Counted from the first letter of the stretch, positions 10,901 through 25,700 are shown. The stretch: 64,000 bases of DNA from Callorhinus ursinus (GCF_003265705.1 NW_020312966.1:24746896-24810895); one strand, 5' to 3'. Made by a program: numbers and translations. The notes: generated by a model not told the origin, from the sequence alone.

Positions 10901-13900
10901 CATTTCTAAATCACCCTAAGTCAGTGGGTATCTCTCTCACCCTCTGTCCCTCCAGGAACAATGACTGCCCATTGGGGGGGGGCCAGGGCGGGGTTCTAAT
11001 AGACTCAGGCTGGTCTCGCTGGGCTCAGGCAGGAACCCCACCTTCCTCTTCTCAGCGCGTGCCTGCGAGAGAGCTTTTGAAGCAAGATCAGTTGTATAAG
11101 CCATTGTCCAAAAATGTCATCGTCTGCCATTATTCTGTTTCAAAATGCTGAGACCTTACCCTGGGGAGTGCGGTTGTAGGAGCCTGTGCTGGGCCCGCCA
11201 TGCTCCCTGGACAACCATGATTAAAGAAACTAGTCCTGATTCCTGATTCTCGGTTTTTTTTTTTTTTTCCCCCTGCCAAGAAAGGAGTAGGCCCTAAGCA
11301 TGTCCTTAATCAGAGGGCGGGACTTCCCAAGTGGACGTGCGTCAAGCTGAGTGACAGTCCCCATTTGTGACCCCTGCCTCCAGTCAGGAATGCCCCAGCA
11401 GGTAGAGAAGCAGCTGCAGGGAGGCCTCCAGGATTGGCCCTGCGGTGTAGGAGTGGCAAGCCGTTCTTCAGAGGCCTGAATAGCTCTACTTTCCTCCCTG
11501 ATTAGCAGGTCACAGAGGCCTCGGAGGAAGGAATTTTAGGGCTGCCAACAGCAAGGGGCCTGCTGCTCAGGCTCGGAGAGGAACTTGTGTGATCCCCTGC
11601 TTCTCGGGGCCTCGGCAGAGACAGACTTAATGGAAGCATCGGGTATTTTTGCTGCCGTTCCTGTTACTCACCCCTTCTCTCGGCCCCCCGCCTTTTCCTT
11701 TCAAATGCTCAGAACTGGCCTCTGAACTAGGTCTGGAGAGAGCGAGTGCAGAGCAGAGCATCACTTTCTGGGGCTGTGTCCACGTTCTTCCTGTCAGATT
11801 CTAGCGCATCCTGGGCCTCCTTCCATGCTTCAGAGACGATGGGGCCTAGAGTCTCACAGAAAGGGGGCAGGGGGGTGCAGCTGGGAAATATAACAGAGGC
11901 AGCCCCTAGGCTCTGTTGCTTTAGGTCCAAGGGATAGATAGTCATGGGCTTTGGAGTTAGCGGACAAAAGTCAAGGTTCTGTGACTTCAAACTAAAGGCA
12001 GCACATAGACTCTGGCCACAGCTTCTTTGGCTTTACGTTTGTTTATCTTGAAACTTAATTTTCCACCCACGTGGCCTATGTCTGCTAACGTCCTTTGGGA
12101 AGGCCCAGCCCACCATAAAGAACCATGTATTCATTCCACAGATACTCTATTTCAGAGATACAAAAATGACGGCTGTCTTGGAGATCTCTTAATCTAGAAA
12201 GCCAGCCTGAAATGCAAAGAGAAGACCCACCTTGTGGAGTGATCCCCATCACATTTTTTTCTATATGGTGCACGTATGCAACCCATAAACCCAAACCCAA
12301 ACACACACAATCCGAGGTGCCAAGACTAGAGATGCTGATCTCTCTCTATGTAGTGGGGCGTCTCAGGAGGAAGCCTGGTTGGCAGGGATAGTGCGGGATC
12401 GGATTAGGGAAAGTATTAGGGGGACTGAATTTAGCATGGCTGCTGGGGTCTGGAGTCTTGGGATCTGGCACTGCTGGGGAGTGTTTCTGCCTCTCAACTC
12501 TTCCATCAGAATTTCTTCTCCACTGTTGATTATATATGTCATATTTCTTTGTACGAACCCTTCAGTCCACTGACGAAGAACAAGTTAGTATGTAGAAAAG
12601 GTTGTAGGTGGAAGCGAGATGAGGCATCTTTGATAATTCAACAACTACTTTATTGCTTTTTTTCCCCCCTTCTAATTATTTTTTTCCTCAGTGGACCCAA
12701 GGAGAAGATTAAGGGATGAACGATGGCAAACTGGCAGTCTAAAAGAGCTGGGCATTTCACTTAGAAACAGAACAAAATCTCTGAGTTCTTGGGAAGAGAA
12801 CTTGGGAGTCTTGCAAATGAGCTTAATGGAGGTGTTGTCTGTAGACAAGCTGACGGGATCGGGTTACCTCAGTCCGAGGCCCCTTCAAACCTAGTCTCTC
12901 AGCTTCTCTTCCTTCCTTCATGTTTTAGGAGTTCACTAGCCAGTAGGTCTCACCTGCTCAGGATTCTGATCAGTGGTGCTTTGCTCAAGAAATCTCCACC
13001 ACTGTTTTCCCTTGTTCAACACGGGAGGCTCGCTTTAAATGGCTAAGTAACCTGCTTTCCGGGTACACTAACGTAATGATCAGGCTCTATGCTCTGAATA
13101 TTTGATATCCTGACTATATTTTTGGAATCCCGGTGGCTTTAATGTGGTTCTGTCTGGCCTGTTGTAGGAGGCAGGCATGGAAGAAAATGTGCGGGGAATG
13201 AAACAGCAATTAATGGCTGCCCAGGATGTCTCTAGAGATGGGCGCGTGCAGATGAAAGAGGTACCTTTCCGGACTGCCCTTTTCCCGACTGTCCCTTTCT
13301 TGACCGAGCCTTTTTGGGCTGTCATTTCCCCTGAAAGATAATGCAAATCTTACATCTGATTGGGAAGCTAGAACTCTCTGCCAGGCCAGTGACCTACCCA
13401 GCATTTTGAAGTAATCACCTCTCCTTTTCCAACTGCTTAGCAACCCATATCAGTTTCTTTAGGTCAAGCAACATTTATAGTTATTTTAGAACTGGGGCGT
13501 TGATATGCTGGAGGCCTTGCAGTTACTCAATCCAATGTGTCTCTTTGCTGTGTGCTGTTCAAATCCAACCTGGGTATAAGGACAAACTGACTAACAAGAA
13601 ATCAGTTGAAACTCCCGCAGCAGGTCCCAGCGGAGGCTGGGGAGCTCTAGCCCTGGAGATCATTCGGGACAAAACGGACAGCGGCTATCTCACTTCAGCT
13701 CAGCCCACATGGTACCTTTCTCTTCAGAAAGTTATGATAACAGGGCAAGATAATGTCTCCTTATAAAAAGTAGACGTGTTCACCAGGAAGGAAGCAGCCT
13801 CCTCAGAACACTAGATGTGTGAGCGTTTCCAAAATTTTCACCCCAAGGCAAAAATTATATATGTCACCAACAACTATAGTATAATTGATGTAAAGCAATC

Positions 13901-16900
13901 TGCGTATCCATTCAAGGAAAAGCAAGTGGAAGCCTCAAGCTAGAAATACCGAAGGACACGTGACCGCATGTTCACTGCTGCGTTCTCCAGGCCACAGAGC
14001 AGAGCAGAACATTTAGCGATGCCCAGTAGATACGTGTGGGCTTAAGAAAGAATAAATGAAGCATGGGAAATGCCCGGAAACGATGGTGTTATCTTATTAA
14101 CAACAGGCAGAGCTTCCTGCAGAACTTGGAAACCTGGCAACAACTTTGACACCCAGGCCAACCATCAGTCGTGGAGTCCCGCAAATGCACATAACGGAGG
14201 TGTTGTTTGTAGACAAGCTGATGGGATTGGGTTGCATCAGTCCCAGGACCCTTAAAGCCTCTGGAGTCTGTGAGCTTAAGGAGTAGCTGGGCTCCCCCAT
14301 CTCCTCCTGCTGTCTTTGTCTCACTCCAATCACAGGTCGTTGAGACAAAAAAAATCAGCCCACCTGGAAACATTTTAGATATTCTAGCACAACTAAGATG
14401 AGGCAGAGGTTCCAACTGAGACCCGAAGCCAGGCTGGTGGGTTATCTGTGCATCTGATTTGTCCGGGCCCCTCTGTGCCGCTCCAATCAAAGCTGAAGAC
14501 AGACTGGGTTCTAAAGGCTGAGGACCGCTGAGTCACATTTTAATTTGGTTTCTTGGCTTGTGCTACCCCGTGTGAAAAAGCATGTAGTTCTGAAGAGCAG
14601 ATGCCGATTCTAGCTGACCTTGGCCCAGACCCCTGTGGCAGGGGTGAGGCGGGAAAGAGGGGAGGCGAGGCAGCGCCAAGTCCACGTGGTGAACATGAGA
14701 CCGTGGCCAAGTCACTTCTCCCGAGCCGCTGGTTCATGGTCTTCATCAACACGATATTAGCATTTATTGAGGGTTGAATTTGTACCAGGAATTTTGCTCA
14801 ATGTTGCTTATAAGTAGCGCCTCATTTTACCTTTGGCTTTCACATAAGCACCAGGATATAAATATTACAATCCCCGTTTTACAAGTGAGGAAATTGAAGC
14901 ACAGAGAGATCAATTAAATTGTGCCAGATCAAATAACAGGCGAGCGATGGAGAAGGAATTTGGATCCCCTCTGAAGCCTGTCACGGACACCGCACTGTCC
15001 TGCTCCCATGAATAAAAGGGGGTATTTATACTTACCAGTAGGGCCGGTATGAGAATTTAGTGAGATCATAAAAGCACGTCACCAGTGCCTGCCACATCGT
15101 AGCTACTCGATATATGATATTCAAAATATGAATGCTCTCGTTCACACGGTAGGTCCTCGAGCGGACCCACGTCCAACTAGAGAAGTGAGTAGGTGTGTGG
15201 GCTCATGACGCTGACCCGCCACCAACAGCCTCTGTCTGGACTCACTGTGGCGGGGCACTCACCGCGGAGATAGAAGGAATGGCCATTCTTTACGGGGGAC
15301 AACGCAAGCCAGCCCTAGCACAGTACGGAAGGGTGGGATGAGCCCAGCCAAACACACCCACGTGCTGAAGCGAGAGTTACAGGGGAAGAAAATGTCACCG
15401 TTACTCAGGGGAGAAGTGACATCAATCAGTAGAAGTGGTGCTCAGATAGAAGGAGGGAGAAATGGATCATACCTGGACCAACGATGGGAGCATCACAGAG
15501 ACACCGATAATGCAGAAGAAGAGAAACAGCCGACACTCAGGACACCGACGGCAGTCGCTCCTCTCTGTGCCCGTGGCGTGAAGAGACCGTGTGTACAGCA
15601 TCTCCCCAGCATGGCAGGAAGCTGGAAAGTAGGGCCCTAGTCCGGGTGCCACCACTTACTGGCCACATAACTAAGGCAAGCTCCAGTTTCCTTAAGGAAT
15701 AAGTAATAATGGTCGTGTGCTCTGTACTCTCTAGGTTGTGGTTAGGATGAAGCGAGTAAGCATCTGTAAGAATTTAGAACAGTTCGTGGCACATATAAGA
15801 ATTATTCACTCTTTTAATTTTCTATTATATGATAGAGTTAAATTATTTTAATATGGGAGAGTCTTAAAATAGTGCCTGGAACATATTAAGCACTGACAAA
15901 TTTATTATTAAAATTAGGATTATGATTTTGGATTGTAAACTCATGGGAGGCAGAGGTACCCACCGTGTTCCTTACCTCGTAGCGGTGCAATGCTGTTTGA
16001 AAGCATCAGTGAGTCCAAAATGGTAGTCGAGGGCCCAGAACTGCCATCTGAGCTCTCAGTCCTGAGGAATCCAAGCCCTCCTGTCCTATAGTATGTCCCA
16101 CCATGTCTTTTACCCAGGGGGCACTGGCCAGTGTGGCTGACGGCTATTTCTCTCTGTTTCTTTAGCTTGCCAACATGTTCTTGTCTGAGGATGAAAACTT
16201 CCTTCTGCTCTTTCGTCAGGAAACCCCCTTGGACAGCAGTGTGGAGTTTATGCAGGTAAGTGTCGGGTTGTGTCTCTACAGAGCATGAGGCCTGAGAAGA
16301 AGCCAGGATCCCAGCCACCGACCGTGGCGGCCCCCACTCCTGCCCAGTCCCCAAGCCCACAGAGGATAAGACCAAGCAAAGAAGCCCTTGGTGACGAGCC
16401 AGAACTCAGGCCCCAAGCCCCAGTGTGTTCTGTGAGCTGCCCTAGGCTGCTCCCCAGTTGACAAAGTCCTTCAGCCTGGGCTAGAGGAGGCCCAGACAAC
16501 AGGCCGGCAGGCCGACATGGAGGAATATGACGGGGGTCGGCTGGGAACTCCGGAGCCCAGAGAGCAGGTGCCCCATCCAAAGCAGAGAACCCGTTGGCGG
16601 GGCGGAGGGGGGGGGGCTCCGGCGAATTGCTGTCTTCTCGGAATGCTGTCTGGACATCTAGACTCTACGTGAAACTACTTGTTTTTATATGTTGGCCACT
16701 AATTCTAGTTTTGAAGGTATAATACCATGAAAACGTAACTCACTAGTGAGCCCATCCAGCCTTCTGTTTGCAATTGCTGTGCTCGAGAGAAAGGGGAAGG
16801 CAGTCAGCGGTTCCTCTTAACTCCTCTTTCAGCCTCTAGGTGTTACTGTCTGTTGGAGAAAGAAGACTAGGAAAGTCAGAGCAGACTCAAAGCAGCTACT

Positions 16901-19900
16901 GCAGCTGGGGGCCCATTCTTGAAACAGTTACTAAGTCCCCATTTAGGAGATAATAACTTAGTACCCTTTTGCACGACTGCATTTACTTCGGACCAAGTGA
17001 AAGTCATAAAATGGAGCAAGCACGTGCATAGACTATTCACAGGAGAGATCTGAATGGACAATAAATGTATGCTGGTTGCCAAGAAATGCAAATTTAAAAC
17101 AACTAATTTTTGCTAATTAAAGTGGTAAGGATTTTAAGAGGATCAACAAAACACGTGGTGCCAGCAAGGAAGCACTGAGATTGACGCTCACGATCTGTTG
17201 GTAGGCGTGCGCACTGCAACAATTTTATGAACAACAATTTTGCAAAAATGTAATCAGGATCCTTTAAAATGTCATTATCTGAAGTTAAAAATATCTTTAC
17301 CTTCTGACTTAATAAGTCTACTGCTCTAGGCATCTATCTTAAGGGTATAATCAGAAATGTTTGTATTTGGAGGAAATGCGTTAAAATGTTAAGAGGCAAA
17401 ATTATGCGTGCATTATGATCTTAGTATTATTTAAAAAATGGTTCACCCTAACACCTACGTAAATTAGACCATAGGTAAATACACATAAGATAAACACTGA
17501 TTGCTTTTAAGTGGTAAGATTTCAGATGATTTTCATATTCTTTGTACTTTTATGTTTTCCAATTGTGCACAGAATCATAATTATTTACAAATTATTTTAA
17601 GTGACATTTTCAAAATAATTTTAATGGTGCTTAAAAATGCTCTCAGAAAATTTTAAATGAAAACAATAAACAGATTGCCCAAGTGTATAGACAATATGAC
17701 CTCCAAGTTAATCTTGTCATGTGTGTAATAGAAATGTAATGGAAAGGAAACATACAGATATACCTGGGATAGGTGTATATCTGCAGAGTGTAGTTTTCTC
17801 CTTTTTATAGTTCATTCATTTTGTACAGTGAATATGATTTACTCTTATAATCAGAAAAACAGTATGAAAATGTTAGGCCTTGCATCGTATAGAATAATTT
17901 TGAGGAATGGGAAAAAGGAAAGAGCACTTATGGAGCTTTCCTATCTTTTTGTTTTTCTTTTAACTTATTCCATTTACCCCCTCCCTTCTAGTTGGTCAGT
18001 TGTTTCTGTAACAAAGAGCTTTTCCTTTCTCTACCCAGTTAAAAAATATATATATCACTTCAGACTCTTGATTTTTTTAAGTTAAATTTATTATAACCTA
18101 TTACTATCCTCTATATATTTTTAAAAATTCTAGGTTAATGCCTTTACGTTCCCCCTGAGCCATAGGACCTTAAAACACTTTAATGCTGACATATGGCGCC
18201 CAACTCACGTGTTGTGATTGTCCGGGATATGAGTTCTGTCTTGTTTTCTTTAACCCCACAAATTTTATGCAGTCAAGATTTGTTTTCTGCACCATTGCTT
18301 TTTGTGACTTAGATTCTCCTTCTTTGTGTCCCTCCTTCCCCGAGTATTATCCTGAACTAAATTCTGTTGGTAAAAACTTTGCCTGGAAATCTCCTTATTT
18401 TGCTTACATCCTTTAAAGCTAAGCATGCACGTTATTTGCATAAAAGCCTTTGGGCCTCCAGTGGCTGGCTCAGTTGTAGTGAAATTGTAAGATAAAGTAG
18501 ATGGAAAATGTTTGGAGAATAACATTTAAAAAAAGCATGGAAATGGTTTTACTTATTATTTGAAATTCTCATTCTTAGTTTTGGTATATTCACACAGTAA
18601 AAGTTCGACTATAATTTATATTTAAATAGTTGATTTTGTAAGTCTGGCTGAGTTCAGGGACTGCACGGCATGAGGTTTCTCAGGCTCCTGAGCAGATATT
18701 GCCCGTCAATAGCCCCACTATCCCTGCGGGGTGCTCAGGCAGGGCTGGCTCACCGGGGCCTAGAATTAAGGTCCCTGCAGTGGGAGACTCAGCTAACCCA
18801 TTCTACATTTACAGAAAATCTGTCAGTTAAAAAAAAAAAAAAACCTTAGGAGCGCCTGGGTGGCTGAGTCGGTTAAGCGTCTGCCTTCAGCTCAGGTCAC
18901 GATCCCAGGGTCCTGGGATCGAGCCCCGCATCGGGCTCCCCGCTCAGCGTTGAGCCTGATTCTCCCTCTCCCTCTGGCTGCCGCTTGCCCTGCTTGTGCT
19001 CTCTCTCTCTCTCTCTCTCTCTGTCAAATTAATTAATTAATTAATTAAAAATAAAAACCCTTAGTGCTACTTTTTCTTTTTAAGATTTTTTTATAGTAGG
19101 CTCTACACTGAGCATGGAGCCCCAAGCAGGGCTTGAACTCACAACCCCGAGATCAAGACTTGAGCTGAGACCAAGAGTCGGATGTTTAACTGAATGAGCC
19201 ACCCAGGCGCCCCTACTTTTTGATTCTGTACCGTAGTTGGAAAACTCGCCAACCCGTGAGGCTTATACGTGGAATAATCCGAGGTGGTCCAAATCACATC
19301 AATTATTAGAGAAAGCAGTTCAGTGTCTCTAAAAGTGTTCGGTTGTTCTGTCTTCCAGTTTGGTAATCGTATCTTCAGCGGAATGAATGCTGCCCTTAAA
19401 CCCTAAAACCAACGAAATGCTTGTCTTGTCTCTGGGAATTCCCCAGGATGTTTTATTCCCTTTACCCAGAGCCAAGGCCACACAGGGAAGATTCCTTAGG
19501 GCCTTCCGAAAGCCCAGTTTATTTTGGAGGGGTTCACCCTTTCACTAAGGGTTTTAGTTTTAGGCAGGTGCCTCAATTTGACAACCCCCACCTTTGCCTG
19601 GGCCCCAGGATTTGCCTCCTGTCCACCTTGTGTGCAACCTCCTGATGAAGCTGCAGGCTACATTCTCAGCGTCAGCGCACGGACCCGGGACAGACTCCGG
19701 TGTCGGTCCTGCGTGACCTCCCTGGGTGTGTGCTTGTTTACATGGCTGATGGATTTATAAATGGATGCCTGGCTTTCGTGTGTTTCAGATTTGGCGCAAA
19801 TACGATGCAGACAGCAGTGGCTTTGTTTCAGCTGCTGAGCTGCGGGTACGTGTCGCTAGGGGCTCTCGCTGGGGGGAGGGGCTGGTTCGTCGCCGGGAAT

Positions 19901-22737
19901 TTGTTTTTGTTTTTTTTTAGATTTATTTATTGATTTATTTGAGAGAGAGAGAGAGAGAATGAGAGAGAGAGCACATGAGAAGGGGGAGGGTCAGAGGGAG
20001 AAGCAGACTCCCTGCCGAGCAGGGAGCCAGATGTGGGACTCGATCCCGGGACTCCAGGATCGTGACCTGAGCCGAAGGTAGTCGCTCAACCAACTGAGCC
20101 ACCCAGGCGCCCCCGTCGCTGGGAATTTGATGTATGTGGATCGTGAATTTCATTTCTGTGGGCCCAAAAACATGGATTTGAATGTGTTACTTAAAAAAAA
20201 TGTATTTGTGTTTAAATGGTTTAGAAAGTACAGGTGTTATTGCTCTCTCTTGGAAAGACACATAATTGAGGATTTTTGACACTTTCCGTGCCTGGAGCTA
20301 TTCTCTGGGTTCTGTGAGCTCCCTTTAAGCAGGGGCAGCCTTCCCCATTCTTGGATTTATGGCTTGCTAAAAGCATTTTATTTTCTCTGTAAAAAAAAAA
20401 AAAAAAAAAAATGAACCACAATCCTTGAAGTAAGGCCTCCCGAGATCTTCCCATATAAGATGTGGCTCTTCTCTTGGTGTCACAGAACTTCCTCCGAGAC
20501 CTCTTCCTCCACCATGAAAAGGCCATTTCTGAGGCTAAGCTGGAAGAATATACTGGCACCATGGTAAGTAACTGAGCGATGGCATCTCCACAGGGCAGCT
20601 TCCCCCTTCCCCCTCGGGGTCCAGAGACAGAGGCGCAGAGTAAGTGCCCCAGTGAACCTCCGCAGACCAAGTGAATGCAAGAGAAAACCTCAACTCTCAA
20701 AACACTGGCTAAAATTGAGCCACTTTAGCCCCTCTCTGGGGCTGAGGCTGCATGTATTGGAAGGTGGGAAGTGGTTCACCCATCCTTGGGAGACCAGAAG
20801 TCCAGTCAACATCAGGTTACTAGGCACCAGGCCAATGAGCTCAATCCTACTGGAAGTCACATAGAAAAGGGTAAACATGGATAATCAGAAACCTAGACAA
20901 CCAGGACCAAACACATGGGAGCCGCTTCTTGGCACAGTGGATGATTGTATTCATTTAGTGTGTTGATTTAAAGTGGCGGAGAGTCAGATAGATGGGAGAT
21001 GTGTGTCCCCCCCACTGCCACGTCTTAGCTATGACCTTGGGAGATTGTCAAGCCTCTCAATTTTACTTATTTCATCTGTAAAATGGGGGGTTAATAGGAC
21101 CCTATTATGGAAAGGGCAAAGGGAGTTGATGCAGAGGAAGCACTGGGCAAGTGTCTGGGACATGAGACATGTTAGCTCTTATCGTGGTGCTTGCTATGGT
21201 CCTTGTCATTATTTTGCTTGCCCCTGGCAGCATCCGTGTGCTGAATGACCCTGAGATTATTTAGGTGTCAAAGCTCCCTGAAAAATGGTGGTGTGGGAGA
21301 AGATGCCTCTGGCGACTGCGTCCTCACCTTCAGTTTCAGCTAGGAACATGGTATATCTCTCCTGGTTCCCATCAACAGCCTGGGTCCTCTGCCTTTCATG
21401 TCCTATGAGCCCCTCCCTGTCCCCAGATGCGCGCTCCATTCCAATCCAACTCTGTAGGTGGTTTCTCAGTTAATAAGCAAGGAAATGGCTGTTGAAGCCT
21501 TAATTACTTGCAGGATTGTTACATCTATTATATGAGGCATTCTTGACCAGATTGACGTTGCTCAACTTCCTGGTGCACAGTCAGGAGCACGTACCACCGG
21601 GAAGAGGTCGTGAATTCCCATAAAATGTGTGCCACTAGGTTGATCTACTGAGGGCTTTACGTGATGTTTCCAAATATGGTGTTGTTTCTGATGACTTCTC
21701 GGCAGGGTTGGCATTGTTCGTGCTATTTCATGCTATATATCTGATGCTGGAGGCTTAGAAAGGGTAAGTGACAGAGTCAAAAGTTGAATTCTTTTTTTTT
21801 TTTAAGAATTTATTTATTTGAGAGATTGAAAGAGCCTGAGCAGGGGGAGGGGCAGAGGGAGAGGGAGAAGCAGGCTCCCTGCTGAACAGGGAGCCCAATG
21901 CGGGGCTCAATCCCAGGACCCTGGAATCATGACCTGAGCCGAAGGTTGACGCTTAACCGACTGAGCCACCCAGGTGCCCCGCCAAGTTGAATTCTTAAAT
22001 GCACTTCAAAGATCGGGTAACTGGGAAAGTTAAGTTACCAGACCAAAGGCCCCAGTTAAACTGGAAGCTGAGCGCTCTTGGTTTTCAGCCCCGGCCCCTC
22101 CCGCTGCTCACTCCGCACTCCGGGTACCCAAATGCTGCCCCCAGTCATGGGCGTCTGGGGCAAGGTGTTCTTGACCATGAGGACTTGTAAATGGCCCAGA
22201 CAAGAGAAGCCCATGCCAAGGACAGAATCAAACCCCAGGCCAGGATCTCAATGAAAGAAATAATTCGGCTTCTTGCTCTGTGGTGTTTGAGGTCCCGAGT
22301 CAACACGTACTCGGCTCTGAAGGGTGAAGTGGGAAGCCCCTCGAAGCAGGAAGCAGTTTCCCAGTACGGGGAGGTCTCTGGGTTTTTCCCACTGGATTTC
22401 CAGTGGAAACCGCCAGCCAAATAAAGACTATGAAAGGGACGATGTCACTGTAACTGCCTGGGACAGAGAAAGACAAGCGGATCATGTTTCCAGCTGAGCA
22501 CTTTTCCAACCTTGAATTCACACCATGTCAGCACTGCTGTTACCTCGATTTTATTCACTTAAAAAACATGCACTACACGATGAAATACTCTCACTTAGGA
22601 TCTCCAGCATGCTTCTAGTATTTCTTTGGTTACCTTTGATTCTGAGGGGCTTCCCTTGGGCTCCAATGCTAAACCGCCTCTTTCTCACTTCTTTTTGTTT
22701 GTTTAAAGATTTATTTATTTATTTATTGGACACACAG

Positions 22738-22773
<36 letters not shown>

Positions 22774-25700
22774 CACAAGCAGAGGGAGGGGGGCAGAGGC
22801 AGAGGGAGAAGCAGGATCCCCACTGAGCAAGGAGCCTCATGAGGGACTCGATCCCGGGACCCTGGGATCACGACCTGAGCTCAGGGCAGATGCTTCACCG
22901 ACTGAGCCACCCAGGCACCCCTCTTCCTCACTTCTTAACATGGCTCAACTCTTTTTTCCCTCCTTTTTTTCTCCTGGTTCCTGCTTGTCCTTCAAGATTC
23001 AGTTAGACACCATCTTGCCCTAGAAAACCTTCCAGAAACTTTCTTCTGTAGTGGATGCAGGTGCCTCTCCTCTGTGCGCCCGGACTACCATGTGCACATC
23101 GCTGACGTGCCCATCACGGTCATCGGTTTGACCCATCCCACAACTACCCACTACCTGCTATGCCCCGGGCACCCCTCTGGTCGCCGGGTACTCAGTAGTG
23201 AGCACAACAGACAAAGGGGAGACTGACAATAACCAGAAACATAATAAATAATAAATTAGATTGCATGACAGAAGGTAACGAGTGTCACAGAAAAAATGTA
23301 AAGGTAGAGTAGGACGAAGACTGGCCACGCCGGCGAGGTGGCGAGGGTGAGGGCCTGGGGAGGTGGGCGGGGGGGCTCGGGGAAGGACCAGCAGCAGGCC
23401 CGGAGCCCCTGGGGCAGCCGTGTGCCCGGCATCTTCAAGGACAGGAAGACAGCCCCGGGATCGGGGCGGGGTAAGCGAAGGCGCCACTCACCAGAGGCAG
23501 GACCGTGCAGGGCTTCTTAGGATTCAGCAGGATTCCTGACGAGTCAGCCTGGAGTCAAGAACAATGCTGACACCACTTGTTTATGGATCTAGTTCCTTCC
23601 CAGCCAGTGACTCTTCCAGCGCAAGAGCAGCGGCGTATCTCTGAGTTCCCTGCCCTCCCGTGGGCCTGGGCACACAGTAGGCTACTTAATGCAAATTGTC
23701 AGAATTGAATGGCAAGCTACCTAATTAATAGCCAGCTAAAATAAGAAACCGTGAGGACAAAAGCAAAGTTTGCCCTTGGGACTGTCCTGCCTCCCTGGCC
23801 GGTGTTCCTTGAGCCCCTCCACCCCCATGATGGCTCTCGATCCCCCTTGGGCAGGTGCCTTGTAGATCATAGATTGCACAGGTCCAACCTTCCTCAAGCT
23901 GTGCTTCATGTTCTGAGATTCTCCCTTTCCCCCCTCTTTTTAACCCAAATCCTCTGGGGCCGAGCCAGGAGAGCCTGGAAGTGCTGAGCTTGATCCTTTA
24001 TGGCTCTCACTGGGGTCCTGCCCCATGCTGAGGACAAGAGGGATGAGGGATAGGAAACCAGGCACCAGGAGCGGGGGTGAGAGCAGGAGGATGCGCAGGA
24101 AGCAGAGCAGAGCAAATCTGAACAGACAATCCCAGCAGGACAGGCCGGCGACACATCCCTGTGGATTCAGAATCCACATCACCAGGTTCCTTAAGTTGAG
24201 ACACACATGTTTTCTGGGCTGGGGAGTAGATTCTCAAAGAGACCAACATATCTTCCCTCACCAAAACCCTCACTCCCTTCATGCTTTTTTCTTCCAGGTC
24301 AGAATACCATCTAGTAAACTAGGTCACTCAAAGATGTGAGTTCATTCATTCAACAAATATTTAGGGAGAACTTACCAAGGCAGATATGGTCCCTGATCGT
24401 ATGGAATCTTCCAATTAGGAAAAATTTGGTAAAGGAGGGAAAGAGCAAAAATTCCCTCTGGTCGCTCCCGTACATCCCCACTGTGCTGGTCATTGTCATA
24501 GACCTTCCACCTACAAGTTGAGTTCAATTTTACCTTTGGTCCCTAAATACAGCAATCTTATCTTGAGATCCCGTTTTCCTGACCTTTCAAAAATCAGGCA
24601 GATCATAAGGAAGCCACAATTCTAGAGCTTCCTCAAAAGCAGGACAAGAGAAGGTAGGTAGATGGACAGAGTTCACGTTGAGTTGTTTTAAGATGCCTCC
24701 TCCCCTGAGGACATGTGATGTTTTCACTGCAACATAACAAGACTTTATTCCAGTCCTGAGTACTTGACTCGTAATAATTGTGCAAAGCATTTTTCAAACA
24801 TTGCATTTGATTCTCTCAACAACCTCATAAAAATAAGTTATTTCTTAGCCCTCGTTTTATAAATTAAAAAAACTGAGAATTACAGACTTTAACAGGTCAA
24901 ATACAGGAAGGATGGAGTGGAAATGCATACCCAAATCTATCTCCAAAGCCTGCATTTTCCACCACAATACCCATGTCTGAAAGTTTAAATACTAAGTCAT
25001 TAAAAAGAAAACTTTCAAAAGAGGAAAAGTAAAGCTCTGTTGAGGGATCAAGAAGAGATGACAATTCCTCTGAAGAAAGTGAAGAGCAAGGTGAGGACAA
25101 AGCCCCGTTAAGAATTAAGAATTAAGAATTCTCTTAATGTTTTTAAAGATGAGATAATACAGGAGCTCGAGCTCTCAAGCCACACCAGAATTTATTGCCT
25201 AGGAAGATGGATTTTTCGCCTTGCGAATCATCCCAAGAACTGACATCTTATTCAACACAAAATAGGAAACGGATGGAAGACAATGGAGAAGGAGAAAGGG
25301 TTCTACAAAATCACTCTGGGGAAGAGTCAGCGCTGATAAGCTGGGGCAGGAGGCGGGGAAGAAGGGATAACTGTGCCTTCAGAGAGTCCCCAGGGGTCAT
25401 CTCATTCAAACGACCCATCATAAGGGACAGGAAGGGCCATGGAGACTCGTGGGCTGCTCGCCAAGCCAACACTCGGCTGGAAAGATTCTGCACATCACGC
25501 ATCAGTCCGGCAACCCTGGTCGCCCAGAGTGCTTCTCTGTACCGCCTTTAGGTTTCAATCTTCAACCTCAGGCTGGCCACTACTCCCCTTGGGATGCCCG
25601 GGGCTGAAGAAGATCCGGCAACATGCAATTTTTGATGCCTCTTGGCTCGCATCCGGAAGCCGAGAATCCTGTGAATTAGCTGAGGGGGATCCGAGTGGTC

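Larger units (their letters stand above)
8943..13167 (+). other. SCGN: SCGN intron 2 (4.2 kb)
   Basis: It holds a pyrimidine-rich tract (9895-10312), a short T run near 11252 and one arm of a direct repeat (12803-12892) that recurs in intron 3. Unusually, no SINE is seen in it. No additional exon was recognised. Confidence 0.8.
13261..16165 (+). other. SCGN: SCGN intron 3 (2.9 kb)
   Basis: It contains the second arm of the direct repeat (14172-14260) and MIR-like remnants near 14750-14990 and 15650-15830. No SINE or further exon is seen. Confidence 0.8.
16256..19788 (+). other. SCGN: SCGN intron 4 (3.5 kb)
   Basis: It contains two SINEs in opposite orientation at its 3' end. AT-rich sequence at about 16.9-18.6 kb may include an old L1/HAL1-like fragment, but I cannot assign it. 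No further exon is seen. Confidence 0.75.

Noticed and set aside
13168..13170. Alternative acceptor three bases downstream in exon 3
   Set aside because: It is possible in frame, but the upstream AG gives exactly 276 residues and aligns without a gap to the remembered human protein.
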